A stretch of 64,000 bases of DNA from Akebia trifoliata (Eukaryota > Streptophyta > Magnoliopsida > Ranunculales > Lardizabalaceae), in the NCBI GenBank assembly GCA_017979445.1, contig CM030716.1:12995611-13059610 (forward strand). The letters are read 5' to 3'. The translations under genes and the position numbers were made by a program. Numbering within the stretch: position 1 is the first letter of the stretch; each line of letters begins with the position of its first letter. Below, piece after piece: positions 11,609 through 21,014 of the stretch. Under the pieces are notes generated by a model that did not search any database, was not told the origin of the DNA, and was given only the letters and a program-made list of their open reading frames with translations.

Positions 11609-13346
11609 TGTAGACACCCCATTTTTGCACTCGCCTGATTAATCAACTCGTCAATCCGATTGCAATGATTCCCAATAATGGATGTGTATTCCATTGCTTT
11701 ATTTTGTTACCAGATGTGTTTCAGAAATCCGGATGAGGTATCTCGAATTGACAAAACCTTAGAAACCACGTTACGCTAGGAAAATACGACCCCAGAAACA
11801 TAGAAATCATCATCTTGTAGACCAAAAAGAAACTTCACGATAAAAATCACTAAAAAATTATCAAATTACCAAAATACCCCTAATCTCAAAACAACCCTAG
11901 AGCCTACGTTACGCTTAGAAAAACTCTCTCGAACACATAAAATAACAAATCGGAACCAAATAAATCATTTCACCAATTTTAACAGAATTTGACAAAATTA
12001 CGAAAATGCCCCTCATAAAGTTCACAATCATTTCACATAAAAAAATTTCATAAATGACACAAACCAACATTCTCATTGAATTCCTTACGAAAAACCGATT
12101 CTAAAACATCCTAGAACATTAAAAACCGACTTGAAACGTGAAAAGTCCTCTCCGGGGACAAAATGGTAATTTCACAATTTTCATAATTAAAAATTTCGAA
12201 ATTAATAAATAAAATATTAAATAATTAAAGTGAAACATTGATGAAATTAATTTAAAATTTTGAACTTAAAAAATGGATCAATCGGACTTTCGGGTAAAAT
12301 TGTTGAGGGTTCGTGGGATATTTCTTTAAGGACCCCTCCATTTGGGGGTCCAAAGAATTAAAGAAATAATGGAAGGGGGTTCTCCAAAATTTAAAGTCAA
12401 TCAAGCAAGACTGTAGTCAAAGTATTAAAGTCAATCAAGTGAGACTAAAGTCAAAATTAAAGTCAATTAAGCAAGACTGAAGTCAAAATATTAAAAGTCA
12501 ATCAATTAAGACTAAAGTCAAAACATTAAAAGTCAATCAAATAAGACCAAAAGTCATAATAGAATTCTAATTAAATAATAACTCTATCTAATAGAGTTCT
12601 AACTTAAAAACAATTCTACCTAAAACAATTCTAATTAAAACACAATTCTACCTAAAATAATTTTAACTAAAACACAACTCTAATTAAAAGATCTCTAATT
12701 AAACACTAACTCTATCCAAATCAACCTTAAAAAAAATTCTATAAATAGAGGTGCTCACACTCTATTTTCGTATCAAATCATAAACCCTAAGAGAAGTAGG
12801 TCTAGAAGCTCCCCTAGCCCCCATAAACCCTAGTTTTGGAGTCCCAACTCCTTACCTAACATCCCTCCTTCAATTTTAGTCTAGAAAACACCTAAAATCC
12901 CTCCAAAAACACCCTCAAATCCGCAACAAACTTGAAGAGTTCATATCCAAAAACAAGGAGATACCTTGATCTAGGAGATCCGAAGTCAAATTCGGAGACA
13001 GAACGAAGCAAGGGAGTACAGTACAAGGAGCTCTTTTTGTCAGATCTGAGGGAACAAAATCCTTGCTATCGGAAAGGTATGTAATTTTTTTATTTTTATC
13101 TAGGTTTTTAGCAATGTGATATATTTGGGAAGTTAGTAGAGACCGGCTTTGGCCGGGCGGGGTTGGTGCCTAACACCTTCCAACCCCGTAACATGATCCC
13201 CGAATTCAGATTTTTTGTGGTAGATTAGTTCTTTTTATCCATGTTAGAGTCAGTTTGGTTCTTAGACCACAATAACTAGGTGGCGACTCCCAAACCTCAA
13301 GCGTCAAAAGCGGATCCGCGCACCCCGCGGATCGAGGGCGCTTTCA
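11609..13346 (+). repeat. 3' LTR (1738 bp)
   Basis: Near-identical to 2037-3775, starting TGTAGACACCCC and ending GGCGCTTTCA, with TATA at 12740. Its own right edge abuts the CATGG target copy. Differences I noticed by eye are single substitutions and small A-run length changes. Confidence 0.93.
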
Positions 13347-13351
13347 CATGG
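13347..13351. repeat. Right target-site duplication (CATGG)
   Basis: The same five bases as 2032-2036. The point of insertion is about 110 bp beyond the stop codon of the minus-strand gene at 13463-13936, probably in its 3' untranslated region. Confidence 0.9.
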
Positions 13352-13462
13352 ATACAGTCATACAGATCACTAACAACAGACAACCAAGTGAACATTTTTA
13401 CTTTTGAAATCTGGTTCCCTTATGAACTATCCAGCCAAATTTACCAAAACCCATCAATCATC

Positions 13463-13936
13463 TTATCCACTTCTCCCTATAAGTGTCAAGTACCCAACAA
13501 CAGCACAAATCACTGCTACAATATTACCCTCTTTAATCAAAATCTCTAGCACAAACCCAACAATATCTGTAGTAATTATCCTCCCTTCAAGAACTAAAGC
13601 TCTGTAAGGTTATCCAAAAATGGCTAGAATAACCAACACAGTGATCCATGTCACAACACTCGCAGGGATGGCAACAGCAAACGCTGCTGCCATTGAAAGG
13701 AAGCCAAAGACTACCCCAAAGAGTACAGAAGCATAAATTGCTGGCAAAACAGAAGAAGAAGAATTGTTGGAGTTGAACCAAGCTTGAATTGAGAGAAGGA
13801 GATTACATGAGAAGGAGATGAGTAGAGCATAAACCAAGACAAATAAACAAACCCATGTTCTCTTACCCATTAATCTCCTCATAAAAGAGATGGTGGTTTT
13901 GGTGTTTGGGTTTTGTTCTACAAACTCACGAGCCAT
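13463..13936 (-). pseudogene. Small multi-pass membrane protein with one internal stop
   Basis: The start is ATG at 13936-13934 (MAREFVEQNPNTKTTISF). The frame runs 157 codons to TAA at 13465-13463. It is interrupted only by an in-frame TAA at 13612-13610, after residue 108, in ...VILAIFG|PYRALVLEGR.... Hydrophobic segments lie near residues 28-52, 66-90 and 92-107. Beyond the stop the same frame continues with DIVGFVLEILIKEGNIVAV and a fourth hydrophobic stretch, VAVICAVVGYLTLIG. The open and conserved-looking 3' half argues that the stop is recent, an allele, or an assembly error. I cannot name the family with confidence; it is a plant-type integral membrane protein of unknown function. A decayed partial copy lies at 1203-1292. 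The Tat element inserted just past its 3' end. Confidence 0.7.
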
Positions 13937-13989
13937 TGAAGTCTGAAAAATGAATGAGTGATTGTTCTTTGATAACTGTTAATAGAGAT

Positions 13990-15290
13990 TTGAGTAGATA
14001 GTGTTGGATGGGTTTTAATGGCTGTTGGGTTCTCAAATCAAAGCTGTATTTTTGGACCAGAATCTTATTTTGGGGATCTGTTATCTCTGCAAGTCTGAAT
14101 TCCATTTTAGGACTTCTTTGTGGTCTTGAAAGGGTTGCCTACATTTCGCTTTAGTGCAATGTGGTCCGGTTCAAACTGAAAACCGAACCAAATTGATGCT
14201 TTTGGACTGATTTAGTTTGATTCGATTTGGAACAAAGTGTGGTTCAAGAATTGTATAGAACCGAACCGACTCAAACAGAGAAACGAACACTTATAAAACA
14301 AATAAATATATATTAATTTATTATAAATTATTTTAGACGAACACTTGTCCGTCTCTCCCTATATTATTTTTTTTTATTATGCTTATAACTTATGAGTTAG
14401 TACAAGATTAATGATTTCTAATATAAGATATTACATGTTTGTTATTTATTTATTTTTTATTAATATATATGTTATTTCTAAGAAGATTTATAGTTTATTG
14501 GCAACCCATAGAACTGAAATGAACCAAATCGACCTTAAATATATGTGGTTTGTTTTGGTTCTATGAGCAATTTGGTTCAATTCTAGTACTTGCTTATTAG
14601 GATTGACTTAGGTCAGTTCAATTTCAATTTTGCTACAAATCGAATCAAGTTGAATCCTTCTTACTCTTAATTGGTCTAGGAAGGTCATTTATTGGTTGTT
14701 ATATGGTTTAAAGTTTTGGTTTGTGTTGGAATGTATTGTATTATTTCGGAATGATTTGAGTCATATCTAAAAAATTTGAACCAATTGAGAATAAAAAACT
14801 ATCGATTCTACAAGTAGGGTGTCTGAGGGTATTTGGTTCGAACCAAACATATTTAGTTTCACAAAAACCTTAATCAAAGGAACATAATCACTTCTGTAAC
14901 TTACAAGATTCATTACCATTCTCATTTTCTTTTTTTCTTTTTTATTTGTTATTTGCTATTTATTATTTATTTGTAGTTTTTGCTTCTATTCTTATTCTCA
15001 ATTAGATATCTTTTATGGTTTCCATAGCTTTATTATTGGTTTATATCTCAAATTAGATTAAGAATTTAAGTACCCATTTGAGAATTGAAACCAATGGTTA
15101 TCCTTAATTTTTAACGGCATTAGAAGTCCAACATCATTAGTCCATAGAAGTCTACTGATTTGATGGTCATGATCACATCAAATGATGTGAAAGACTATGA
15201 TTAATGACAGTACCAACAATATATTTTATAATTAGCGTAGACATCTTTCTAAAAATATGTTGTTTTTTTTCCTTTTACTTATCAGTTGTA
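13990..15290. other. AT-rich stretch with GGTTC/GAACC motifs, no gene
   Basis: This holds the 5' side of the minus-strand membrane-protein gene and then repeat-like DNA. From about 14160 to 14850, GGTTC, GAACC and CGAACC motifs recur in both orientations (GGTCCGGTTCAAACTG, AACCGAACCAAATTG, GGTTCGAACCAAAC), which resembles a decayed hAT-type non-autonomous element, but I could not define ends. I looked here for a left terminal repeat of CACTA element 1 (CACTACGTGAAAA) and did not find one. Confidence 0.35.
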
Positions 15291-15296
15291 TGCTTG

Positions 15297-17785
15297 ATGG
15301 AGAGGTCTGAAGTTCCAAGCAAAGAGTGGATGTCGAAACCTAGGCTATCAACGGAATACATTGATGGTGTAGTGTCATTTATTGAGTTCTTGAAAACGAA
15401 TAGACAGAATTTGGGTAATGATGATCATTATTTTTGTCCTTGTATCAAATGTCGTAATACCTTATCGAGGAGGAAAAATATAAAAACAATCGCAGAACAT
15501 TTAGTCTGTGACGGTATAGATACTTCTTACAAGAGATGGACATTCCATGGAGAACATTGGAGGGATGGGGTTCATGCAACAGTCGGAGATAGTACGTCTG
15601 TTTGTCAGTGTGATGAAGATATGATCCCAAGAATGACAGACATGTTGAATGATGCGCTTGGACATTTTTCCAACGAAGAAGATGAAGTTACTTGTATGGA
15701 TGAGTGTTCTAATAGAAACGATGACCAAGTTCATGATGATTCAACAGATGATACTCAATATCGTCAAATGATAGAGGAAGTGATGCAACCCTTATATCAC
15801 TCATGTCGAAAAGAGGATACAAAATTGTCAGTTATAGTTGAGTTGCTGAGTATGAAGACTAGACATCAATGGTCTCAGAAGATTTTTGATGAATTATTGC
15901 AAATGATTAAAAGGATATTGCCACATGATAACTCGTTACCAGAAAACACCTACTCCGCGAAGAAAATGATCAAGACTTTACGGATGAAGTGCGAGATTAT
16001 TCATGCGTGTCCTAATGATTGTATATTGTATTGGAGAGAGAATGAAGATAGAGATAGTTGTCCAAATTGTGGCGAGAGTAGATGGAAACCGGTTAATGAA
16101 AAGAAATCGAGGTAAAAACTTTTACCGGTGAAAATATTGAGGTATTTTCCACTAACGCAAATGTTGAAACGAATGTATAGTGTGCCATGGATTGCGGAGA
16201 ATATGAAATGGCATTTTAAAGGTGGTCAACAACGAAAAGAGTTTATGTGCCATCCAGTAGATTCATCCTGTTGGAGAGGAGTGGATAGTAAATGGGAAGA
16301 TTTTGCTATTGAGCCACACAATGTTCGGTTGGGACTTGCAACAGATGGATTTAATCCATTTGGGATGAAAAACAACTCATACAGTTGTTGGCCTGTTATG
16401 GTTGTTCTATATAATCTGCCACCATCTTTATGCATGCGAAATGAGTTTACGATGTTGACACTTTTGATTCCTGGGAGAAATGGTCTAGGGCATGATATTG
16501 ACGTGTACTTGCAACCACTTATTGCAGAGCTGAATGAGTTGTGGTCTACAGGAATTGAAACATATGATGCCAGCACTAAACATATGTTTACAATGAGAGC
16601 AATTTTGTTATGGGCTATACATGATTTTCCAGCGTATGGTCATTTATCGGGTTGTAAAACAGCGGGAAAATTTGCATGTCCTATTTGTAGTGAAGGAACA
16701 GATTCAATGTGGTTAAAACATGGTGGAAAATTTGCTTATATGGGGCACAGGAAATTTTTAACTGATCTCAACCATCCTTTTAGAAGTCAAAAATCTCAAT
16801 TTAATGGGTATGAAGAAAAAGAGAAGCAGAATCGTCGGTTAAGCGGAGTTGATTTATTAGCCAAGTTGGAAACAATTCATACAGAGTTTGGTAAATTATC
16901 AGGTAAGAAAAGGAAAAAATCTACGAATGATGAGACTCCATGGTCAAAGAGATCAATATTCTTTGACTTGCCTTATTGGAGGGATTTGCCACTTCGTCAC
17001 AATCTTGATGTGATGCACATTGAGAAAAATGTGACTGAAAATCTCTTCGCAACAATTATGAAGACGAAGGATAAGACCAAGGATGGCCGTAAAGCTCGGT
17101 TAGACTTGAAAGAAATGAAGATAAAAAAGAATTTGTGACCGGTGAACATTAATGGCAATGAGGTTTTACCGAAAGCTCTTTACGAACTGTCTAATGAGGA
17201 AAAAAAATTAATTTGTAAAACCTTGTGGGATTTGAAAGTTCCTATCGGATACAGTTCAAATTGGAAACAAAATGTGAGTTTACAAGAACTTCAATTGAAA
17301 ATTTTGAAATCACATGATTATCATATACTTATGCAACATTTATTACCGGTGTTGCTAATGTACGCATTCAAGATGAAGAATCAAAAGCCGTTGCGTGCCG
17401 CTATTCGACAACTCTCGATATTTTTCAATGTCTTATGCTCGAAAAAAATCAATCGTTTGGAGCTACAAAGTTTTAAAGGACGTATTGTAGAAACAGTGTG
17501 TGTATTCGAAAAATATTTTCCACCTTCTTTTTTTGTTTCTATGATACATCTCCTTGTGTACTTGGTGGAGGAAGCGCTGATGTGTGGACTGGTTAGATAT
17601 CGATGGATGTATCCTTTTGAACGGTATGTGATGATCAATAAGCAATGAATATTTTTATTTGTCTTATCGTTGTCTAATTCGTAAAACATTATTAGGATGA
17701 TGAAGAGTTATAAACGATACGTGGTGTACCAAACATTCCCAGAAAGTTCTATTACAGAATGTTATCTTATGGAAGAATCAAACAT
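15297..17785 (+). pseudogene. TNP2-type CACTA transposase, two in-frame stops, C-terminus lost
   Basis: This DNA transposase would act on CACTA ends. ATG at 15297 begins MERSEVPSKEWMSKPRLS, then the transposase-associated zinc-binding domain (CPCIKC, H-C pattern, YKRWTFHGE). Then follow CPNDCILYW and CPNCGESRW, the Transposase_21 core (ILRYFPLT, LATDGFNPFG, WPVMVVLYNLPP, DIDVYLQPLI, LDVMHIEKNVTE) and the DUF4218 region (KSHDYHILMQHLLP, RYRWMYPFER). One reading frame holds throughout except TAA at 16113-16115 and TGA at 17136-17138. A 72-bp intron (17624-17695, GTATGT...TTAG) splits the arginine after YPFE. The next exon (PESSITECYLMEE) breaks off near 17785, where helicase sequence starts. 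Not functional as it stands. Confidence 0.88.
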
Positions 17786-17812
17786 CTTTTCTCTGGTTCT
17801 CATATGTGACAG

Positions 17813-19488
17813 TTTGCCATGGGTTTACACATGCCTGCAAAAACTGTTGTTTTCACATCTTATAAGAAATTTGATGGTGATAGTCATCGTTGTATTGGAT
17901 CCAGGGAATATATCCAGGTAAGTGAAGATTTTTTAAAGCATTTTTTCTAGTATGATTGATGGATTTGGTTTTCATTTTCTCTCATTGTTCGTTTATATCT
18001 TTTTTTTAATGTTTTTATAGATGAGTGGAAAAGCTGGGCGTCGTGGCAGAGATGAATGTGGCATTTGTATTATAATGATTGATGAACAGGTGTTTTAATG
18101 GCTTTCTATATCACTTTGTACTGTTCTCTTGTCATGTTTATTTTACCCATTGGAGCAGTTGTGGAAGCATGTTTATTTTACCCATTGGAGCAGTTGTGGA
18201 AGCTCTAGTCTTCAATGGTATCACTCTTGCTTCATTAAACTGTTAAAAAGCCTTTGAAGTGAAGGAACAATCTTTAGGGATGTTTTTTATTTTAGTGTAA
18301 GCTATTTGATGAAGTTTTTTCATTTTCATTTTTTAAAAAAGGATATTCTATTTAAATGAGACCTTATGTGTTTGGTTCCGGGCTAGATGTAGCATTGTAT
18401 CATTCTAATGATTTGTATCCAAGGATCAACTTGAAGTTGAAAAATTAGATTCTGGACAGTAGAAGTATGATTTGTTACTTCTTTTTTGTCATTTGGAACA
18501 ACAATTCTATATCTAAGCATGTATGGTCATTGTGAAATGCAGATGTTTCCCAGCAGTTGATGGAGCTCTTTGTAGCATAATTGCCATAGCAAACACAACC
18601 GTGGTTGGCTTCACATCAATAATGCCTGTAAGAATTAGTTATATATATATATTCATTATTTTATTGAATCCAGTTGTATACATATAGAACAACAGCAGCG
18701 ACATAGTGGTAGTTTTGTTGGAAATGGAGTGTGAGATGGCTCATCAACACTGGGGTATTGAAATTTCAATACTGTGTAATTGAAATGGAGGATGGTCCTA
18801 TGGGGAATCATATAAAATTTGCTCAAATTGTTTCCAATTTGGTTGTCTGCTCCATCTCCAACAACACTGTTTTTTATTTGACTGAAAACATTGACAGGTC
18901 AGAGTAAGTATTTTGCATGAAAATCTGTTACCATATATCCAGCCATAGGGAACTCATATTGGTTGGATGATTTATGGTGAAAGATCCAGTGATATGAGTT
19001 ACTGCTTCTCATCATGGTCTTTAGTGGGTATTTTATAAATTATTGGAACAGTGGAACACAACAATTTAAAAAAAATAAAATTTAAGATAGTGGAACTGTT
19101 TGGTTCAAATAAGTGCTTTATTATTTCTATTGGAATTTTCTTTTCAGATGGAGATGAATACTCTCAAGGAGATGGTTTTGGGTAAACCTGCTCCTTTAGT
19201 CAGTACTTTCAGACTGAGCTACTACATGATTTTGAATTTATTGAGCCGTGCTGAGGGCCAATTTACTGCTGAGCATGTTATTAAGAACTCATTTCACCAG
19301 TTTCAATATGAGAAGGTTTCTTTTGAACTCTTTTTTCATTAATATCAACGGTTCCTTTACTTAATTACAGGTGTGCCATGATAATGGTCAGCTTTTTTTT
19401 TTTTTGCATTATTCAGACATTACCTGATATAGGGGAAAAGGTTTCAAAATTGGAGAAGGAAGCTGCTATGCTTGACTCCTCTGCGGAG
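17813..19488 (+). pseudogene. Captured MTR4/HEN2-like RNA helicase exons
   Basis: Four exons with clean splice sites encode consecutive parts of a SKI2-like exosome-associated helicase: 17813-17917 (FAMGLHMPAKTVVFTS...), 18021-18089 (MSGKAGRRGRDECGICIIM), 19148-19315 (MEMNTLKEMVLGKPAPLVS...FHQFQYEK) and 19417-19488 (TLPDIGEKVSKLEKEAAML). The piece spans RecA domain 2 with helicase motif VI, where the usual SGRAGRRG reads SGKAGRRG, and the start of the next domain. Donors are GTAAGT, GTGTTT, GTTTCT and GTAATC. The frame is open across all four exons (138 codons). The parent has over 900 residues, so this is a small internal piece. Introns are kept, so it was captured from genomic DNA, not as a retrocopy. 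Confidence 0.88.
18134..18640 (+). other. Large helicase intron with a 35-bp duplication and an exon-like segment
   Basis: The 1058-bp intron at 18090-19147 contains a perfect or near-perfect 35-bp tandem copy (CATGTTTATTTTACCCATTG...) at about 18134-18203. It also holds an exon-like stretch near 18554-18628 between CAG and GTAAGA that reads AVDGALCSIIAIANTTVVG. Both are hydrophobic when translated in one frame. I do not recognise the family. They may belong to a fourth captured gene or be chance. Confidence 0.35.
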
Positions 19489-19637
19489 GTAATCTTTTCT
19501 CTTCCGTATGTATTCATCATTTTGAAATTGCATATTAAATCTTATTTTCTGACTTGATAGGCTGAAGTTGCATGCATGTAATCGAATTTTTATGATAACT
19601 GATCAAAATGGTTGTTGAATGCATGTAATTATGACAG

Positions 19638-20010
19638 GAAAACTGGCGTAGGCCAAAGGGTATTGATTCTCGTGTAAGGAGGAAGTTCAAAGGGGTCACC
19701 CTCATGCCCAACATTGGTTATGGCTCAGACAAGAAGACGCGCCATCATCTTCCTAATGGTTTCAAGAAATTTCTTGTGCACAATGTCAAGGAGCTTGAAC
19801 TGTTGATGATGCACAACAGGTACATGGTTCCACACCTTTTTAATTCTTTGGGGGGGGGGAAAGAGAGGATACCATAAGCAAACCCATATACATCACATGC
19901 TAATGATTAGTGATACCTGACCAGGACTTACTGTGTGAAAATTGCACACAATGTTTCTACCCAAAAGAGGAAGGAGATTGTCAAGCGTGCTGCGCAACTG
20001 AATGTTGTTG
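19638..20010 (+). pseudogene. RPL32: Captured ribosomal protein L32 (eL32) exons
   Basis: Exon 19638-19819 encodes [19 protein letters not shown] through [12 protein letters not shown]. An intron with GTACAT and CCAG follows, and then 19925 on encodes [19 protein letters not shown] and [10 protein letters not shown]. This is the highly conserved body of cytosolic 60S protein L32. The N-terminal exon and the last few residues are absent. The exon joins the upstream helicase exon in phase 0 (...LDSSAE|ENWRRPK...). The L32 text stops at NVV, where AATGTTGTTG begins a microhomology with the TOC segment. Confidence 0.92.
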
Positions 20011-20018
20011 ATACCAAT

Positions 20019-20215
20019 AATGTTGTTGTAGCTCCGGTCCTTTACAGGCTTGGACTAGTTGAGCAGTTACGAGGGAGAAACACGGGTCATGTTGGTGCCT
20101 TTAGCTTTGACAAAGCAAGTGCCATGGCAGAGCAGCTTGAGGTAGCTAGGTAGGAACCCCTTGATTTCTCTTGCACCATCATAGTTATTGGAAAGATAGC
20201 TGGTCACAAAGAAGG
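20019..20215 (+). pseudogene. Captured TOC132/TOC159-type chloroplast import receptor fragment
   Basis: Continuous with the L32 exon, this reads [19 protein letters not shown], then a [19 protein letters not shown] block, an in-frame TAG at 20151-20153, and EPLDFSCTIIVIGK. That is the stretch just before and into the P-loop of the GTPase domain of the TOC159 family. The NVVVA start is closest, from memory, to TOC132/TOC120. Homology ends at the GK of the P-loop, so nucleotide binding is lost. Family members have a glutamine at the stop position, so the change is probably CAG to TAG. Without it the chimeric frame would run a little further. Confidence 0.88.
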
Positions 20216-20429
20216 TTCAGGATGTCCATTTCAAGGAACTTGATCCATTTCAGATTGAAAGTGTGATTTTTTTTTTTAGACTTCGTTACATTGATGTATG
20301 TGAACATAATATTAGGAATTCTTCCAACATGTGAGATTAAAAGTTTAACTTATAATTTTGACTTATATAAGTAATTTTTTTTTTAAAAATCTTAGTATTC
20401 GTTGATACTATAAATTGCATGCAAATTGG

Positions 20430-20620
20430 TGTGAATGGAGGGGATGATAGTGGATTGGTGTGAATGGATGGGGATGATAGTGGATGGGATGAGGTGTGAA
20501 TGGAGGGGATGATAGTGGATTGGTGTGAATGGATGGGGATGATAGTGGATGGGATGAGATGTGAATGTTGATGTGGATGGGATGGGATGTGAATGTTGAT
20601 GTGGATGGGATATGAATGTG
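20430..20620 (+). repeat. Minisatellite of GATGATAGTGGAT type
   Basis: Units built from GGTGTGAATGGATGGGGATGA and TAGTGGATGGGATGAG-like strings give a period near 78 bp for about two copies, followed by shorter GTGAATGTTGATGTGGATGG repeats. It lies inside the 3' part of CACTA element 1, before the palindromic array. Open frames on the minus strand here are repeat artefacts. Confidence 0.8.
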
Positions 20621-20689
20621 TGAATTTTTTTTTGCAAGTATAGGTTGAAGACAAAGCTAGCATTTGAGTATGTTCTGACTGGTCTTTAA

Positions 20690-20995
20690 TTAAATCGACG
20701 GTCTTTATTCGACGGCCTATAGCCGTCGAATATATGATATAATCCCAGATTCGACAGACAAAAACCGTCGAAAATATGTTATTCGACGGCTTAAAGGCCG
20801 TCGAATATATACTATTCGACGGTCTTTAACCGTCGAATATATACTATTCGACGGTCTTTAACCGTCGAATTTTATAAAATTCTATGGTTTTTAACTGCCG
20901 AATTTTTTTTCGACAAGGCACAATTCGATAGGCCAGTTCGATGGTCTAGACTGTCGAATTGATCCATAATTCGATGGTTTTGGACCGTCGATATT
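20690..20995. repeat. CACTA 1 subterminal palindrome array
   Basis: About seven copies of a 20-35 bp palindrome in the style ATTCGACGG(T)...A(C)CGTCGAAT, for example ATTCGACGGTCTTTAACCGT followed by CGAAT, separated by ATATACT spacers. Copies nearer the terminus have more substitutions. Short subterminal motifs in both orientations are where CACTA transposase-associated proteins bind (known for TNPA in En/Spm). Binding here is inferred. Confidence 0.85.
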
Positions 20996-20997
20996 TT

Positions 20998-21014
20998 GGA
21001 ATTTTCACGTAGTG
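20998..21014 (-). repeat. Right terminal inverted repeat of CACTA 1
   Basis: Read on the minus strand from 21014 this is CACTACGTGAAAATTCC. The next bases outward are ATA (21015-21017), the candidate 3-bp target duplication. No partner copy is visible at the left end. Confidence 0.8.

Larger units (their letters stand above)
2037..13346 (+). mobile_element. Complete LTR retrotransposon, Tat-type Ty3/gypsy, internally deleted (gag-only)
   Basis: The element is 11.3 kb with LTRs that start TGTAGACACCCC and end GGGCGCTTTCA, a primer-binding site after the 5' LTR, a purine-rich tract before the 3' LTR and a 5-bp target duplication. The order is 5' LTR, long repeat-rich leader, gag, eroded pol scraps, 3' minisatellite, 3' LTR. 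Protease, reverse-transcriptase catalytic core, RNase H and integrase core are absent. Only a sequence resembling the segment before the RT and the integrase C-terminus remain, so mobilisation would need a helper element. The LTRs differ by only scattered substitutions where I compared them, so the insertion is young. Tat affiliation rests on the gag, the integrase C-terminus, the primer-binding-site class and the long 3' repeat region. Confidence 0.92.
15297..21014 (+). mobile_element. CACTA (En/Spm) transposon 1, left end missing, with captured host gene exons
   Basis: The element consists of a TNP2-type transposase (15297-about 17785), exons of three host genes (17813-20215), a minisatellite, a block of palindromic subterminal repeats (20690-20995) and a right terminus reading CACTACGTGAAAATTCC on the minus strand, ending at 21014. 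CACTA ends and short palindromic subterminal repeats are diagnostic of the superfamily. The matching left terminus is absent upstream, so the element is truncated at or before 15.3 kb. Capture of several host gene pieces makes it a Pack-CACTA-type structure. The capture mechanism is inferred. Confidence 0.82.

Noticed and set aside
19638..20153. A genuine RPL32 gene
   Set aside because: The first coding exon and the true C-terminus are missing, and the frame runs straight into TOC132/159 sequence within a CACTA element.
20337..20663. Minus-strand His/Pro/Ser-rich frame
   Set aside because: Low-complexity translation of the GATGATAGTGGAT minisatellite.
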